Shown: piece after piece, positions 26,323-33,670 of the stretch
Layout of the letters: each line of letters opens with the position of its first letter
Position numbering within the stretch: the first letter of the stretch is position 1
Assembly: GCA_002420145.1 (NCBI GenBank)
Contig: DIHL01000050.1
Coordinates: forward strand, 1-64,000
Origin: Bacteroidetes bacterium UBA5697
GTDB lineage: Bacteria; Bacteroidota; Bacteroidia; B-17B0; Aurantibacillaceae
DNA: 64,000 nt
Reading direction: 5' to 3'
Notes under the pieces: model-generated
Told to the model about the DNA's origin: nothing
What the model saw: only the letters and a program-made list of their open reading frames with translations
Database searches by the model: none
Made by a program: the position numbers and the translations under genes

Positions 26323-26344
26323 AATTTTTTAAACTTTCTAAACT

Positions 26345-27106
26345 TTACAACTCAGAACTTTCAAACTCACGTTTAATTTCATCATATCCTTTAGCTTCCA
26401 TTTCTAGCGCTAATTCTTTTCCACCGCTTTTTACAATGCGACCTTTGTAAAGAATATGAACAAAATCAGGAACGATATAATCTAATAAACGTTGGTAGTG
26501 AGTAATCACAATAGTTGCGTTATCTTTTGATTTTAATTTATTAACGCCAGTCGCAACAATACGCAAGGCATCAATATCTAAACCACTATCCGTTTCATCT
26601 AAAATAGCTAATTTAGGATTCAACATCGCCATTTGAAAAATCTCATTACGCTTTTTCTCTCCACCACTAAATCCTTCGTTTACACTACGGCTTGCTAACT
26701 TAGCATCTAACTCTACTAATTTAGATTTCTCTTTTACTAGAGCTAAGAAATCTTTCGCTGCCATTTCTTCTTGTCCGTGGTAAGCACGAATTTCATTTAA
26801 GGCTGTACGTAAAAAATTAATATTACTTACTCCTGGGATTTCGATAGGATATTGAAAGGCTAAAAACAAACCTTCACGTGCTCTATCTTCAGTCGATAAA
26901 TCCAATAAATTTTTTCCATTGAATGTTACTTCTCCTTCAGTCACGTCATAATCTTCACGACCGGCTAAAACGCTTGATAATGTTGATTTTCCAGAACCGT
27001 TTGGTCCCATGATGGCATGAACTTCTCCAGCTTTTACTTCTAAGTTAATGCCTCTTAATATTTCTTTATCACCAATTGACGCGTGTAAATTTTTTATTGA
27101 TATCAT
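26345..27106 (-). CDS. sufC: Fe-S assembly ATPase SufC
   Basis: The 253-residue protein is an ABC-type ATPase with Walker A MGPNGSGKST (about 33-42), Q-loop in LFLAFQYPIEIPGV, signature NEGFSGGEKKRNEI (about 143-156) and Walker B LAILDETDSGLD (about 169-180). SufC drives structural changes in the SufBCD scaffold. It lies 56 bp after sufB; the gap contains a dispersed-repeat half-element. The four-helix-bundle gene follows. Confidence 0.97.
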   Translation of the reverse strand: MISIKNLHASIGDKEILRGINLEVKAGEVHAIMGPNGSGKSTLSSVLAGREDYDVTEGEVTFNGKNLLDLSTEDRAREGLFLAFQYPIEIPGVSNINFLRTALNEIRAYHGQEEMAAKDFLALVKEKSKLVELDAKLASRSVNEGFSGGEKKRNEIFQMAMLNPKLAILDETDSGLDIDALRIVATGVNKLKSKDNATIVITHYQRLLDYIVPDFVHILYKGRIVKSGGKELALEMEAKGYDEIKREFESSEL

Positions 27107-27127
27107 TTTCTATTTCTAATATTGAGG

Positions 27128-27150
27128 CTTCGACTCCGCTCAGCCTGACA
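27128..27150. repeat. Single arm of a dispersed repeat between sufB and sufC
   Basis: The sequence CTTCGACTCCGCTCAGCCTG plus ACA resembles the right arm of the hairpin at 35414-35437 and the element at 55962-55984. It lies in the sufB-sufC gap and lacks the opposing arm. Confidence 0.6.
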
Positions 27151-27162
27151 TTTATTTCTAAT

Positions 27163-28614
27163 TTATCCTACTGATCCTTCTAAACTTATTGCTAATAATT
27201 TTTGAGCTTCAACAGCAAACTCCATTGGTAATTTATTTAATACTTCTTTACAGTATCCATTAACGATTAAGCCAATGGCCTTTTCATTATCAATACCGCG
27301 CTGCTTGCAATAAAATAATTGGTCTTCTCCAATTTTACTTGTTGTTGCTTCGTGTTCTACAACGGCTGATTTATCTTTTATTTCGATGTATGGAAATGTA
27401 TGTGCACCACATTTATCACCCATTAACAAACTATCACATTGCGAAAAGTTACGAGCGTTACTTGCTCCTTTTTTTATTTGCACTAAGCCTCGGTAACTGT
27501 TATTACTAAAGCCTGCTGAAATACCTTTAGAGATAATGGTCGAACGTGTGTTCTTTCCAATATGAATCATTTTGGTTCCAGTGTCAGCTTGCTGATAGTT
27601 ATTAGTTACTGCAACTGAATAAAATTCGCCAACAGAATTATTTCCCTTTAAAATAACCGAAGGGTATTTCCAAGTCACTGCAGAACCAGTTTCTACTTGC
27701 GTCCAACTAATTTTAGAATTGTCTTCTAAGCAAATTCCACGCTTAGTAACGAAATTAAAAATTCCACCTTTACCGTCTTTATCTCCAGGATACCAGTTTT
27801 GAACGGTACTATATTTCACCTCAGCATTTTTATGAGTAATGATTTCAACTACTGCTGCATGTAATTGATTTTCGTCGCGTTGAGGAGCCGTGCAACCTTC
27901 TAAGTAAGATACATAAGCATCTTCATCGGCAATAATTAAGGTGCGCTCAAACTGCCCAGTACCACTAGCGTTGATACGGAAGTAGGTTGATAATTCCATT
28001 GGCGAACGAACACCTTTTGGAATGTAGCAAAACGAACCATCTGTAAAAACCGCAGAGTTTAATGCCGCATAAAAATTATCGGTTGGAGGCACTGCTATAC
28101 CCATATATTTTTTTACTAGTTCAGGATGATCTTGAACTGCCTCACTGAATGAACAAAAAATAATTCCCTTTTCTGCTAAGGTTTCTTTAAACGTTGTTTT
28201 AACCGAAACACTATCAAATACCACATCAACAGCGATATTACTTTGTACACCGCTTAAGCGTTTTTGTTCTTCTAATGATATACCAAGCTTTTCGAATGTT
28301 TTTAATAATTCAGGATCTACTTCATCTAAACTTGCTAATTCCTTTTTGGGTTTAGGTGCCGAGTAATAAATAATATCTTGAAAATTTGGTTTAGTATAAG
28401 AAACGTGTGCCCATTCAGGCTCCACCATATTTTGCCAATTACGAAAAGCCTTTAAACGGAATTCCAACATCCATTCTGGTTCGTTTTTTTTAGCTGAAAT
28501 AAATTTGATGATGTCTTCGTTTAAACCTTTAGGCGCTTCATCCGCGTCGATATTGGTTGTAAAACCCCATTCGTAATCTTTATTGATATGTTCTTCTAGT
28601 ATCTCGTTTGCCAT
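27163..28614 (-). CDS. sufB: Fe-S cluster assembly protein SufB
   Basis: The 483-residue protein has the SufB pattern: YKGV-like start of the family replaced by EHINKDYEWGF, then AVPPTDNFYAALNSAVFTDG, LEGCTAPQRDENQLHAAVVE and QCDSLLMGDKCGAHTFPY near residue 400. It forms the scaffold core with SufC and SufD; conserved Cys and acidic residues of the cluster site are visible in the C-terminal half. It is the second gene of the operon, after sufA. Confidence 0.96.
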   Translation of the reverse strand: MANEILEEHINKDYEWGFTTNIDADEAPKGLNEDIIKFISAKKNEPEWMLEFRLKAFRNWQNMVEPEWAHVSYTKPNFQDIIYYSAPKPKKELASLDEVDPELLKTFEKLGISLEEQKRLSGVQSNIAVDVVFDSVSVKTTFKETLAEKGIIFCSFSEAVQDHPELVKKYMGIAVPPTDNFYAALNSAVFTDGSFCYIPKGVRSPMELSTYFRINASGTGQFERTLIIADEDAYVSYLEGCTAPQRDENQLHAAVVEIITHKNAEVKYSTVQNWYPGDKDGKGGIFNFVTKRGICLEDNSKISWTQVETGSAVTWKYPSVILKGNNSVGEFYSVAVTNNYQQADTGTKMIHIGKNTRSTIISKGISAGFSNNSYRGLVQIKKGASNARNFSQCDSLLMGDKCGAHTFPYIEIKDKSAVVEHEATTSKIGEDQLFYCKQRGIDNEKAIGLIVNGYCKEVLNKLPMEFAVEAQKLLAISLEGSVG

Positions 28615-28620
28615 TTTCCT

Positions 28621-28719
28621 TTAGTTAAAAGTTTTAAGGTTTAGAAAGTTTAGAAAGTTCTGTTTAGTTATCGTTGAATTAACAACTTTCATAACCCTTT
28701 AACTTTCATAACTTTTAAA
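28621..28719. repeat. Repeat cluster between sufA and sufB
   Basis: The gap carries TTAGAAAGTT-type units and two copies of AACTTTCATAAC (28684-28695 and 28701-28712). Outer arms TTAAAAGTT (28625-28633) and AACTTTTAA (28710-28718) are complementary. The same units border the four-helix-bundle gene at 25901-25930. Confidence 0.65.
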
Positions 28720-29046
28720 CTACACAGAGAATGATTCTCCACAACCACAAGTACGCGAAGCGTTAGGGTTTTTAAACGTGAAGCCTTTTCCATTTAATCC
28801 GCCACTATAATCCAACTCAGTTCCTACTAGGTATAAAAAACTTTTACGGTCAACCACTACTTTCACTCCATTATCTTCAAATAATTGGTCGCCTTCTTTC
28901 ATCACATTGTCAAAAACGAGATTGTACATTAAACCAGAACATCCTCCACCGTCAACACCCACACGAATAAATGTATCTGCTGGTTTATTTTCTTCTTTTA
29001 TTAAATTGATAGCGTGCTCTTTAGCCGCATTGCTTACTGTTATCAT
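28720..29046 (-). CDS. sufA: HesB/IscA-family Fe-S carrier, SufA-like
   Basis: The 108-residue A-type carrier has all three conserved cysteines: GGGCSGLMY (about 35-43) and CGCGESFSV at the C-terminus. It takes clusters from SufBCD and delivers them to target proteins. It is the first gene of the suf operon and has its own strong promoter. The name sufA is from operon position; by sequence alone it could be called iscA or erpA. Confidence 0.92.
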   Translation of the reverse strand: MITVSNAAKEHAINLIKEENKPADTFIRVGVDGGGCSGLMYNLVFDNVMKEGDQLFEDNGVKVVVDRKSFLYLVGTELDYSGGLNGKGFTFKNPNASRTCGCGESFSV

Positions 29047-29112
29047 TTTGTAAGTAATTAATTGTTAGTTACTTGGCGCTTATCCTTAATTAGATTAATT
29101 CTAAACGGAGCA

Positions 29113-29144
29113 CAAAAATACCACTTTTAAGGTATATCTGCAAA
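29113..29144 (-). promoter_or_regulatory. Promoter of the suf operon
   Basis: The minus strand has TTTG (complement of 29141-29144), 20 bases, then TATTTTTG (complement of 29113-29120), an exact match to the Bacteroidota -33/-7 consensus and spacing. The leader to sufA is about 60 bases. Confidence 0.75.
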
Positions 29145-29215
29145 TATTTTGGGGCTTTAATCGTTTCTTTGAAAAACCTCTTTTTATACCTCCATATTTA
29201 AAATATTTAGTCCTT

Positions 29216-31360
29216 TTGTTTCTTCATTTAACTTCTAGTAGAGTTATTGGCCAAACGACATTTAAAATTGAATTAAATTATTCAAAAAGCGATATACGTG
29301 TTCCAAGAGTTATTGCTAAAAAACCGCTCTTATTAGCCAATTATCTTACAAAGGATAAAATTGGCGAAAAAGAAAAATTTGATGCCATATTTGCCTGGGT
29401 TGCTAGTAATATAAAATATAATTTTTCTGCCTATTATGCTTCCAGTGGAGCAGGAATGCCACGGATAAATCAAATTTTGAAATACAGAACAGGTATATGT
29501 TTAGATTATGCCTATTTAATGGACAGTTTATGCAAGATTGTTGGCATAACCAATGTCACTATTTTGGGATATGCAAAAGATGAGTTGTTTGATGTTCATG
29601 ATTCAATCTATTCCGATAACCATGCTTGGAATGCCGTAAAATTAGACAACAAATGGTTTATATATGATGTAACCTGGGCGTCGGGTGAAACAGATTATAA
29701 GCTGACAAAATTTAGTCAGTTTATATATAATTTATACTTAAAACATCCGCCTAAGTTTAAAACCAAACGAAGTGTGAGTAAAAAACTATTTACGATTAAT
29801 TACTGTGATTCGGCCTTAAGCAAAACACCTGTAGTGTTTACATATTCAAAGCAAAAGTTTTGGAATAAATGGTTCCACAAACAATTATTTAGATTTAAAT
29901 TGAAAACAAAGCGCTTTAATAATCAAATTATTAATTCTCAATATTATTTGTGTGACCCCGATACATTTTTTATCCATCACTTTCCAGACGATCCTACTTG
30001 GTCTTTAATTTCGAAAAAACACAGAATTGATTTTGAATCAGATAGTGCATTTTATCATTTAAACGACAGTACTTTCAATCATCAAAATAGATATGGCAGA
30101 ACGTGCCCTGAGTGTGATGATTTTTTATCGCTAGACGAATTAAACAAAAATCAAACGTTACGAAAATCAAGTCTTAATTTTAATAAACGCAATCGCTTTA
30201 TTACAACTATATGTGAGTTTAACATTGGGAAAATTAAATTCTTTGAAAGCAAAAGTTTTGATGACTCTCTTACAAAAGTTACCATCATAGACACATCATT
30301 ATCATACTTGTCATTTGCCAATCAAAGCTTATTAAAATCAAATGAATACACAGAGGCAGAATATGTGTTTCAAAAAAATAAAAATCTTTTTAAAGCAAAT
30401 TTACTTTACAAAGAAAACAACGAGCATCGCGATTTTATCATAGCAGATAAATACAATACGCGAACTGCCTCCAAATCTATTAAAGATTTAGAAAGATTGA
30501 CACGCATGACTGATGCAAAATTAATTAGAAGAATAAAAAGAATAGATAAGTATGATGAAGATGAAGTTCCAAATCCAAAAATTAAAAACACAACTTTTAA
30601 ATTATTAGAAATAAATCAAAACTTATGCGCTACAGATTCAATGATTTTTGTGTTAAACCGTCATATCAATTCATTAAAAATTTTATTTGAAAAAACAACT
30701 ATAAACTTATCAAACAATTTAAAATCTAAAATTAAACTTCATGATTCTACATTTTTTCCTTTAGAAGAGTCCATGTATTTAAGGTATTTAATGAGAGATA
30801 ATTATAAAAAAGAAATTGTTGAACTAAGAAAAAAGATAAATATCATTAAGCAGGAATACATTAAATATATTGATTCATTAGTATACAAGCCATCCGACCT
30901 TTGTTTTAAAATTAGTGAAGAGTTGTATACAACTATAAACATAAGAAACGCATATGAAGAACAGGCTTTTAAAATTAAGGCAGAATTAATCAGGCGTTCG
31001 CAAATAGAACCTAAACTATTAAAAGAATACAAGTTGTTTTTACATAGTCAAAATCGAGAAGACATCTGTTGGATAAAAAACAGAATGCCAAGTTTAAAGG
31101 CATTATTCTTTTTGCTAAAAGATTTATTAATGCACCAAGAAAAAGCACAACAAACGTTGAAAAAAGAAAATCACATTGAAAACAGAAGATTTAAATATGT
31201 GAATAAAGAACTGAATAGAAGAAAACATAAATACAGAAGCATTATTTTAAATAACACCAAAGTTGTAAATTATCAAATTAGAATAGTAAACAAAGAAAAA
31301 AGAGAGTTTCTGAAAGCACTAAGAAAAGAAAGAAGAGATGCTACAAGAGTTAAAAAATAA
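29216..31360 (+). CDS. Transglutaminase-like exported protein with long charged C-terminus
   Basis: The 714-residue product (counted from TTG 29216) has a transglutaminase-like core: Cys in YRTGICLDYAYLMDSLC (about 91-107), His in SDNHAWNAVKLDNKWF (about 137-152) and Asp in IYDVTW (about 153-158), the Cys-His-Asp triad. The rest, about residues 230-714, is Lys/Arg/Asn-rich and largely helical with coiled-coil-like stretches and no known domain. The start is uncertain: reading the frame upstream gives LKYLVLLFLHLTSSRVIGQ, a good export signal, but with no ATG, so a non-ATG start near 29186 is possible. It is divergent from the suf operon. The role is unknown. Confidence 0.72.
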   Translation: MFLHLTSSRVIGQTTFKIELNYSKSDIRVPRVIAKKPLLLANYLTKDKIGEKEKFDAIFAWVASNIKYNFSAYYASSGAGMPRINQILKYRTGICLDYAYLMDSLCKIVGITNVTILGYAKDELFDVHDSIYSDNHAWNAVKLDNKWFIYDVTWASGETDYKLTKFSQFIYNLYLKHPPKFKTKRSVSKKLFTINYCDSALSKTPVVFTYSKQKFWNKWFHKQLFRFKLKTKRFNNQIINSQYYLCDPDTFFIHHFPDDPTWSLISKKHRIDFESDSAFYHLNDSTFNHQNRYGRTCPECDDFLSLDELNKNQTLRKSSLNFNKRNRFITTICEFNIGKIKFFESKSFDDSLTKVTIIDTSLSYLSFANQSLLKSNEYTEAEYVFQKNKNLFKANLLYKENNEHRDFIIADKYNTRTASKSIKDLERLTRMTDAKLIRRIKRIDKYDEDEVPNPKIKNTTFKLLEINQNLCATDSMIFVLNRHINSLKILFEKTTINLSNNLKSKIKLHDSTFFPLEESMYLRYLMRDNYKKEIVELRKKINIIKQEYIKYIDSLVYKPSDLCFKISEELYTTINIRNAYEEQAFKIKAELIRRSQIEPKLLKEYKLFLHSQNREDICWIKNRMPSLKALFFLLKDLLMHQEKAQQTLKKENHIENRRFKYVNKELNRRKHKYRSIILNNTKVVNYQIRIVNKEKREFLKALRKERRDATRVKK

Positions 31361-31417
31361 TATTTCAATAGTCGTTTTTTTGTTTTTTAAATTATACTTT
31401 CATAAAATATTTTTATT

Positions 31418-32008
31418 ATGAAAACAAAAATCACAGAAATAAAAGAAAATTATACTGTAAATCGTCCTACAAAAAGTCCTACAGGAGAAAGAGTTTTTGA
31501 AGAAAAAAACTTTGTTCGCTATAAAGAAGTGAACACCGTAACTGGCTGGGCGCGTTTTGGACATTATGTTTTAGATGTTATTTTTTATTACATTTTTGCC
31601 TTAATTTTAGCTGTGCCAATTGTTATACTTTTAATGACCTTAGGTATGGACGTTGAAAATTTGGGTGAAGGAAGCGGCTGGTATAATTTATTTGACCGTT
31701 TAATTTCTTGGTTAATATTATATCCAGGCTATTATATTTTGTTTGAATCAACCATGCAAAGTACTCCTGGAAAAATAATATTAGGAAGAGTTGTTGTTGA
31801 TGAATATGGCGAAAAGCCAAGTTTTATGACTATTGTTAAACGTTCATATTCAAGAATTGTTCCCTTTGAGGCTTTTTCATGCTTATCCAATTTGGGCTGG
31901 CACGACACTTGGAGTGACACCTTTGTTATAAGAAAAAAAGATTTGCAGGAATTACAACTAGCAATTAAAGCACAAGAGTTTGGACAAGAAAAGCCTACTA
32001 ATCCTTAA
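31418..32008 (+). CDS. RDD family membrane protein
   Basis: The 196-residue protein has about three membrane segments (about 53-75, 96-115 and weaker ones) and an RDD-type pattern: GWARFGHYVLDVIFYYIF near residue 43, and STPGKIILGRVVVDEYGEKP (about 114-133). An N-terminal tail of about 40 polar residues precedes. The molecular role of RDD proteins is mostly unknown; some are linked to ion transport. It overlaps the end of the convergent VOC gene by 11 bp. Confidence 0.85.
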   Translation: MKTKITEIKENYTVNRPTKSPTGERVFEEKNFVRYKEVNTVTGWARFGHYVLDVIFYYIFALILAVPIVILLMTLGMDVENLGEGSGWYNLFDRLISWLILYPGYYILFESTMQSTPGKIILGRVVVDEYGEKPSFMTIVKRSYSRIVPFEAFSCLSNLGWHDTWSDTFVIRKKDLQELQLAIKAQEFGQEKPTNP

Positions 32009-33059
32009 CTCTACTAAACCTCAGTGCTTTTAAAATAAAGTTAGGTAATGCTTTTTTAGGGTCGCGCTTACGTAAATCTAAATACCAACCGATTTTTTTA
32101 ACCACTGGTAATTTTTTAGTTTCTACAAACTCGATTAAAGTGCCATCTTCATCTTCGATATAAGTAAAGTGTCCTGCGGCTTCGCCCATTTCAAAACCTG
32201 CACCACCATCAACCGTGAAAGGCTGGCCAGCTTTTACACAAGCTTCTTCTAAAGCTTTCATGTTTTTGATATCAAAACATAAATGAATAAATCCACAATC
32301 ACCCCACAAACGGTTTTCAAAAATTTTACGAGGTGTATAATCAAAGGCTTGTACTAATTCAATTTCATTATCACCTAATAATGGCCCAAAGCTTCCTTCA
32401 CGAGGCTTGCTGTTTCTTAATACAACTCTTCTAAATTTCTTTTGTGCACCTTCAACACCTCTCCAATCAGTAAACGTATCAGTACTATCACTAATTACTT
32501 TATCAAAACCTAAAACCGTTTTATATAATTCAATAGATTTATCAATATCTTTTACTCCAATAACAGCCCCTAAAATTCCACCCGTCGTGAAATCTTTTTG
32601 TTGATACCATGATGTTTTTTCTTCAATAATTTCAAACACATTACCCCATAAATCATGGATATAAAAATGCTTTCTTCCATCTGGAGCGGTTGTTACTTCG
32701 GTGAGCATTTTAGCCCCAAAGTTTTTTAAATGAGTGTATGATGCTTGAATATTATAGGATTTTATTTTTCCAGCATAAATACCAATATCTCCTAATTGAA
32801 TTTGAAACTCTGCATTTTGAGCTTGGCGACTTGTATATTGCCAAATTTCAAAGCCCCCGCCACCATTCATGCTAATAGCTAAAATAGCGTGACGCGCATG
32901 CGGCATGTTTGCTGTATATGGCAACATCAATTCTGCCATAGCGGCCTCTTCAAATATTTTTATATCAGTGCCAAATGCTTTACGGTACCATTTAAAAGTT
33001 TCTTGAACGTTAGTGTTTCCAACTCCTAATTGCTGAATTCCTGAAATGATGTAACTCAT
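31998..33059 (-). CDS. VOC (glyoxalase/dioxygenase) superfamily protein, two-domain
   Basis: The 353-residue protein holds two VOC domains: about 1-135 (GIQQLGVGNTNVQETFKWY to HFYIHDLWGNVFEIIEE) and about 150-325 (GAVIGVKDIDKSIELYKTVLGF to HFTYIEDEDGTLIEFVE). The final 30 residues are a Lys/Arg-rich tail. Its overall length is like 4-hydroxyphenylpyruvate dioxygenase, but the C-terminal HPPD signature is absent, so I do not assign that enzyme. It may bind a metal and an aromatic or oxo substrate. It is the neighbour of a GNAT gene and is divergent from the halogenase-like gene, so a shared pathway is possible but unproven. Confidence 0.8.
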   Translation of the reverse strand: MSYIISGIQQLGVGNTNVQETFKWYRKAFGTDIKIFEEAAMAELMLPYTANMPHARHAILAISMNGGGGFEIWQYTSRQAQNAEFQIQLGDIGIYAGKIKSYNIQASYTHLKNFGAKMLTEVTTAPDGRKHFYIHDLWGNVFEIIEEKTSWYQQKDFTTGGILGAVIGVKDIDKSIELYKTVLGFDKVISDSTDTFTDWRGVEGAQKKFRRVVLRNSKPREGSFGPLLGDNEIELVQAFDYTPRKIFENRLWGDCGFIHLCFDIKNMKALEEACVKAGQPFTVDGGAGFEMGEAAGHFTYIEDEDGTLIEFVETKKLPVVKKIGWYLDLRKRDPKKALPNFILKALRFSRVKD

Positions 33060-33089
33060 ACTTTTATATTAATGTGTAAAATTAAAATT

Positions 33090-33524
33090 TTATTTCAACT
33101 CTTTTTTATATTTCATCACCACATACTTTTCTGGAACAACTAATTCAGAAGTACAATAGTTTAATTTTTCCTGCATTTCTTCAGGAAATTGATCAACTGT
33201 ATAAAATCCAAATGGCTCAAAAAAGGATGGGATGATACAAACCAAATATAATGGATCATCCTCTTTTTTTATTAACGCTTGAACCAATTGTTTTCCAACT
33301 CCTTTAAGTCTTTCTGATTCAATAACTCCTAAGGAACATAATTCAGAACATTTTTCACGTTGTCGAATTCTTCCAAATCCAACCAATTCATGGTTGCATA
33401 TTGCGACTAAAAATTCTTCTTTTAATAGTTCTCTATTATCTAATTCAAATTTTTGAATGAACTTTTTGATTGATTCAAAATCATTTTCTGAGGCAGATTT
33501 TATGGTTAAAGGTTTGATAAAGAT
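33090..33524 (-). CDS. GNAT-family N-acetyltransferase without a canonical start codon
   Basis: The reading frame encodes a GNAT domain: IKPLTIKSASENDFESIKKF as strand 1/helix 1, FLVAICNHELVGFGRIRQ as the beta2-beta3 hairpin, LCSLGVIESERLKGVGKQLV as the acetyl-CoA-binding segment (Q/R-x-x-G-x-G/A). No ATG, GTG or TTG occurs in the first third. The codon at 33522-33524 reads ATC exactly where ATG is expected (MFIKPL... in related proteins, by analogy); the only TTG (33386) is inside the domain. The frame is open up to the stop at 33570-33572. Either ATC is used as a rare start or the gene has lost its start. Substrate unknown. Confidence 0.7.
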   Translation of the reverse strand: MFIKPLTIKSASENDFESIKKFIQKFELDNRELLKEEFLVAICNHELVGFGRIRQREKCSELCSLGVIESERLKGVGKQLVQALIKKEDDPLYLVCIIPSFFEPFGFYTVDQFPEEMQEKLNYCTSELVVPEKYVVMKYKKELK

Positions 33525-33617
33525 TAGCTTTTGTTTAAAGATTGTTCCGAAAATTGCCCAACAATAATACTAAAAATTAAACAAAGTGTTTTTATGATTA
33601 TTATTTGTTTTAATTGC

Positions 33618-33647
33618 CTTGAAAGGTGCAATAAAATTGTATTTTTG
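33618..33647 (+). promoter_or_regulatory. Promoter of the halogenase-like gene
   Basis: CTTG ends at 33621, then 18 bp, then TATTTTTG (33640-33647), a match to TAnnTTTG. Transcription would begin near 33654, which excludes the in-frame GTG at 33647 and supports the ATG at 33671. Confidence 0.65.
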
Positions 33648-33670
33648 TGTATATCATCAAACAAAAAATC

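Noticed and set aside
31998..33059. 4-hydroxyphenylpyruvate dioxygenase
   Set aside because: The two-VOC-domain layout and length fit, but the characteristic C-terminal HPPD signature was not found, so only VOC family is claimed.
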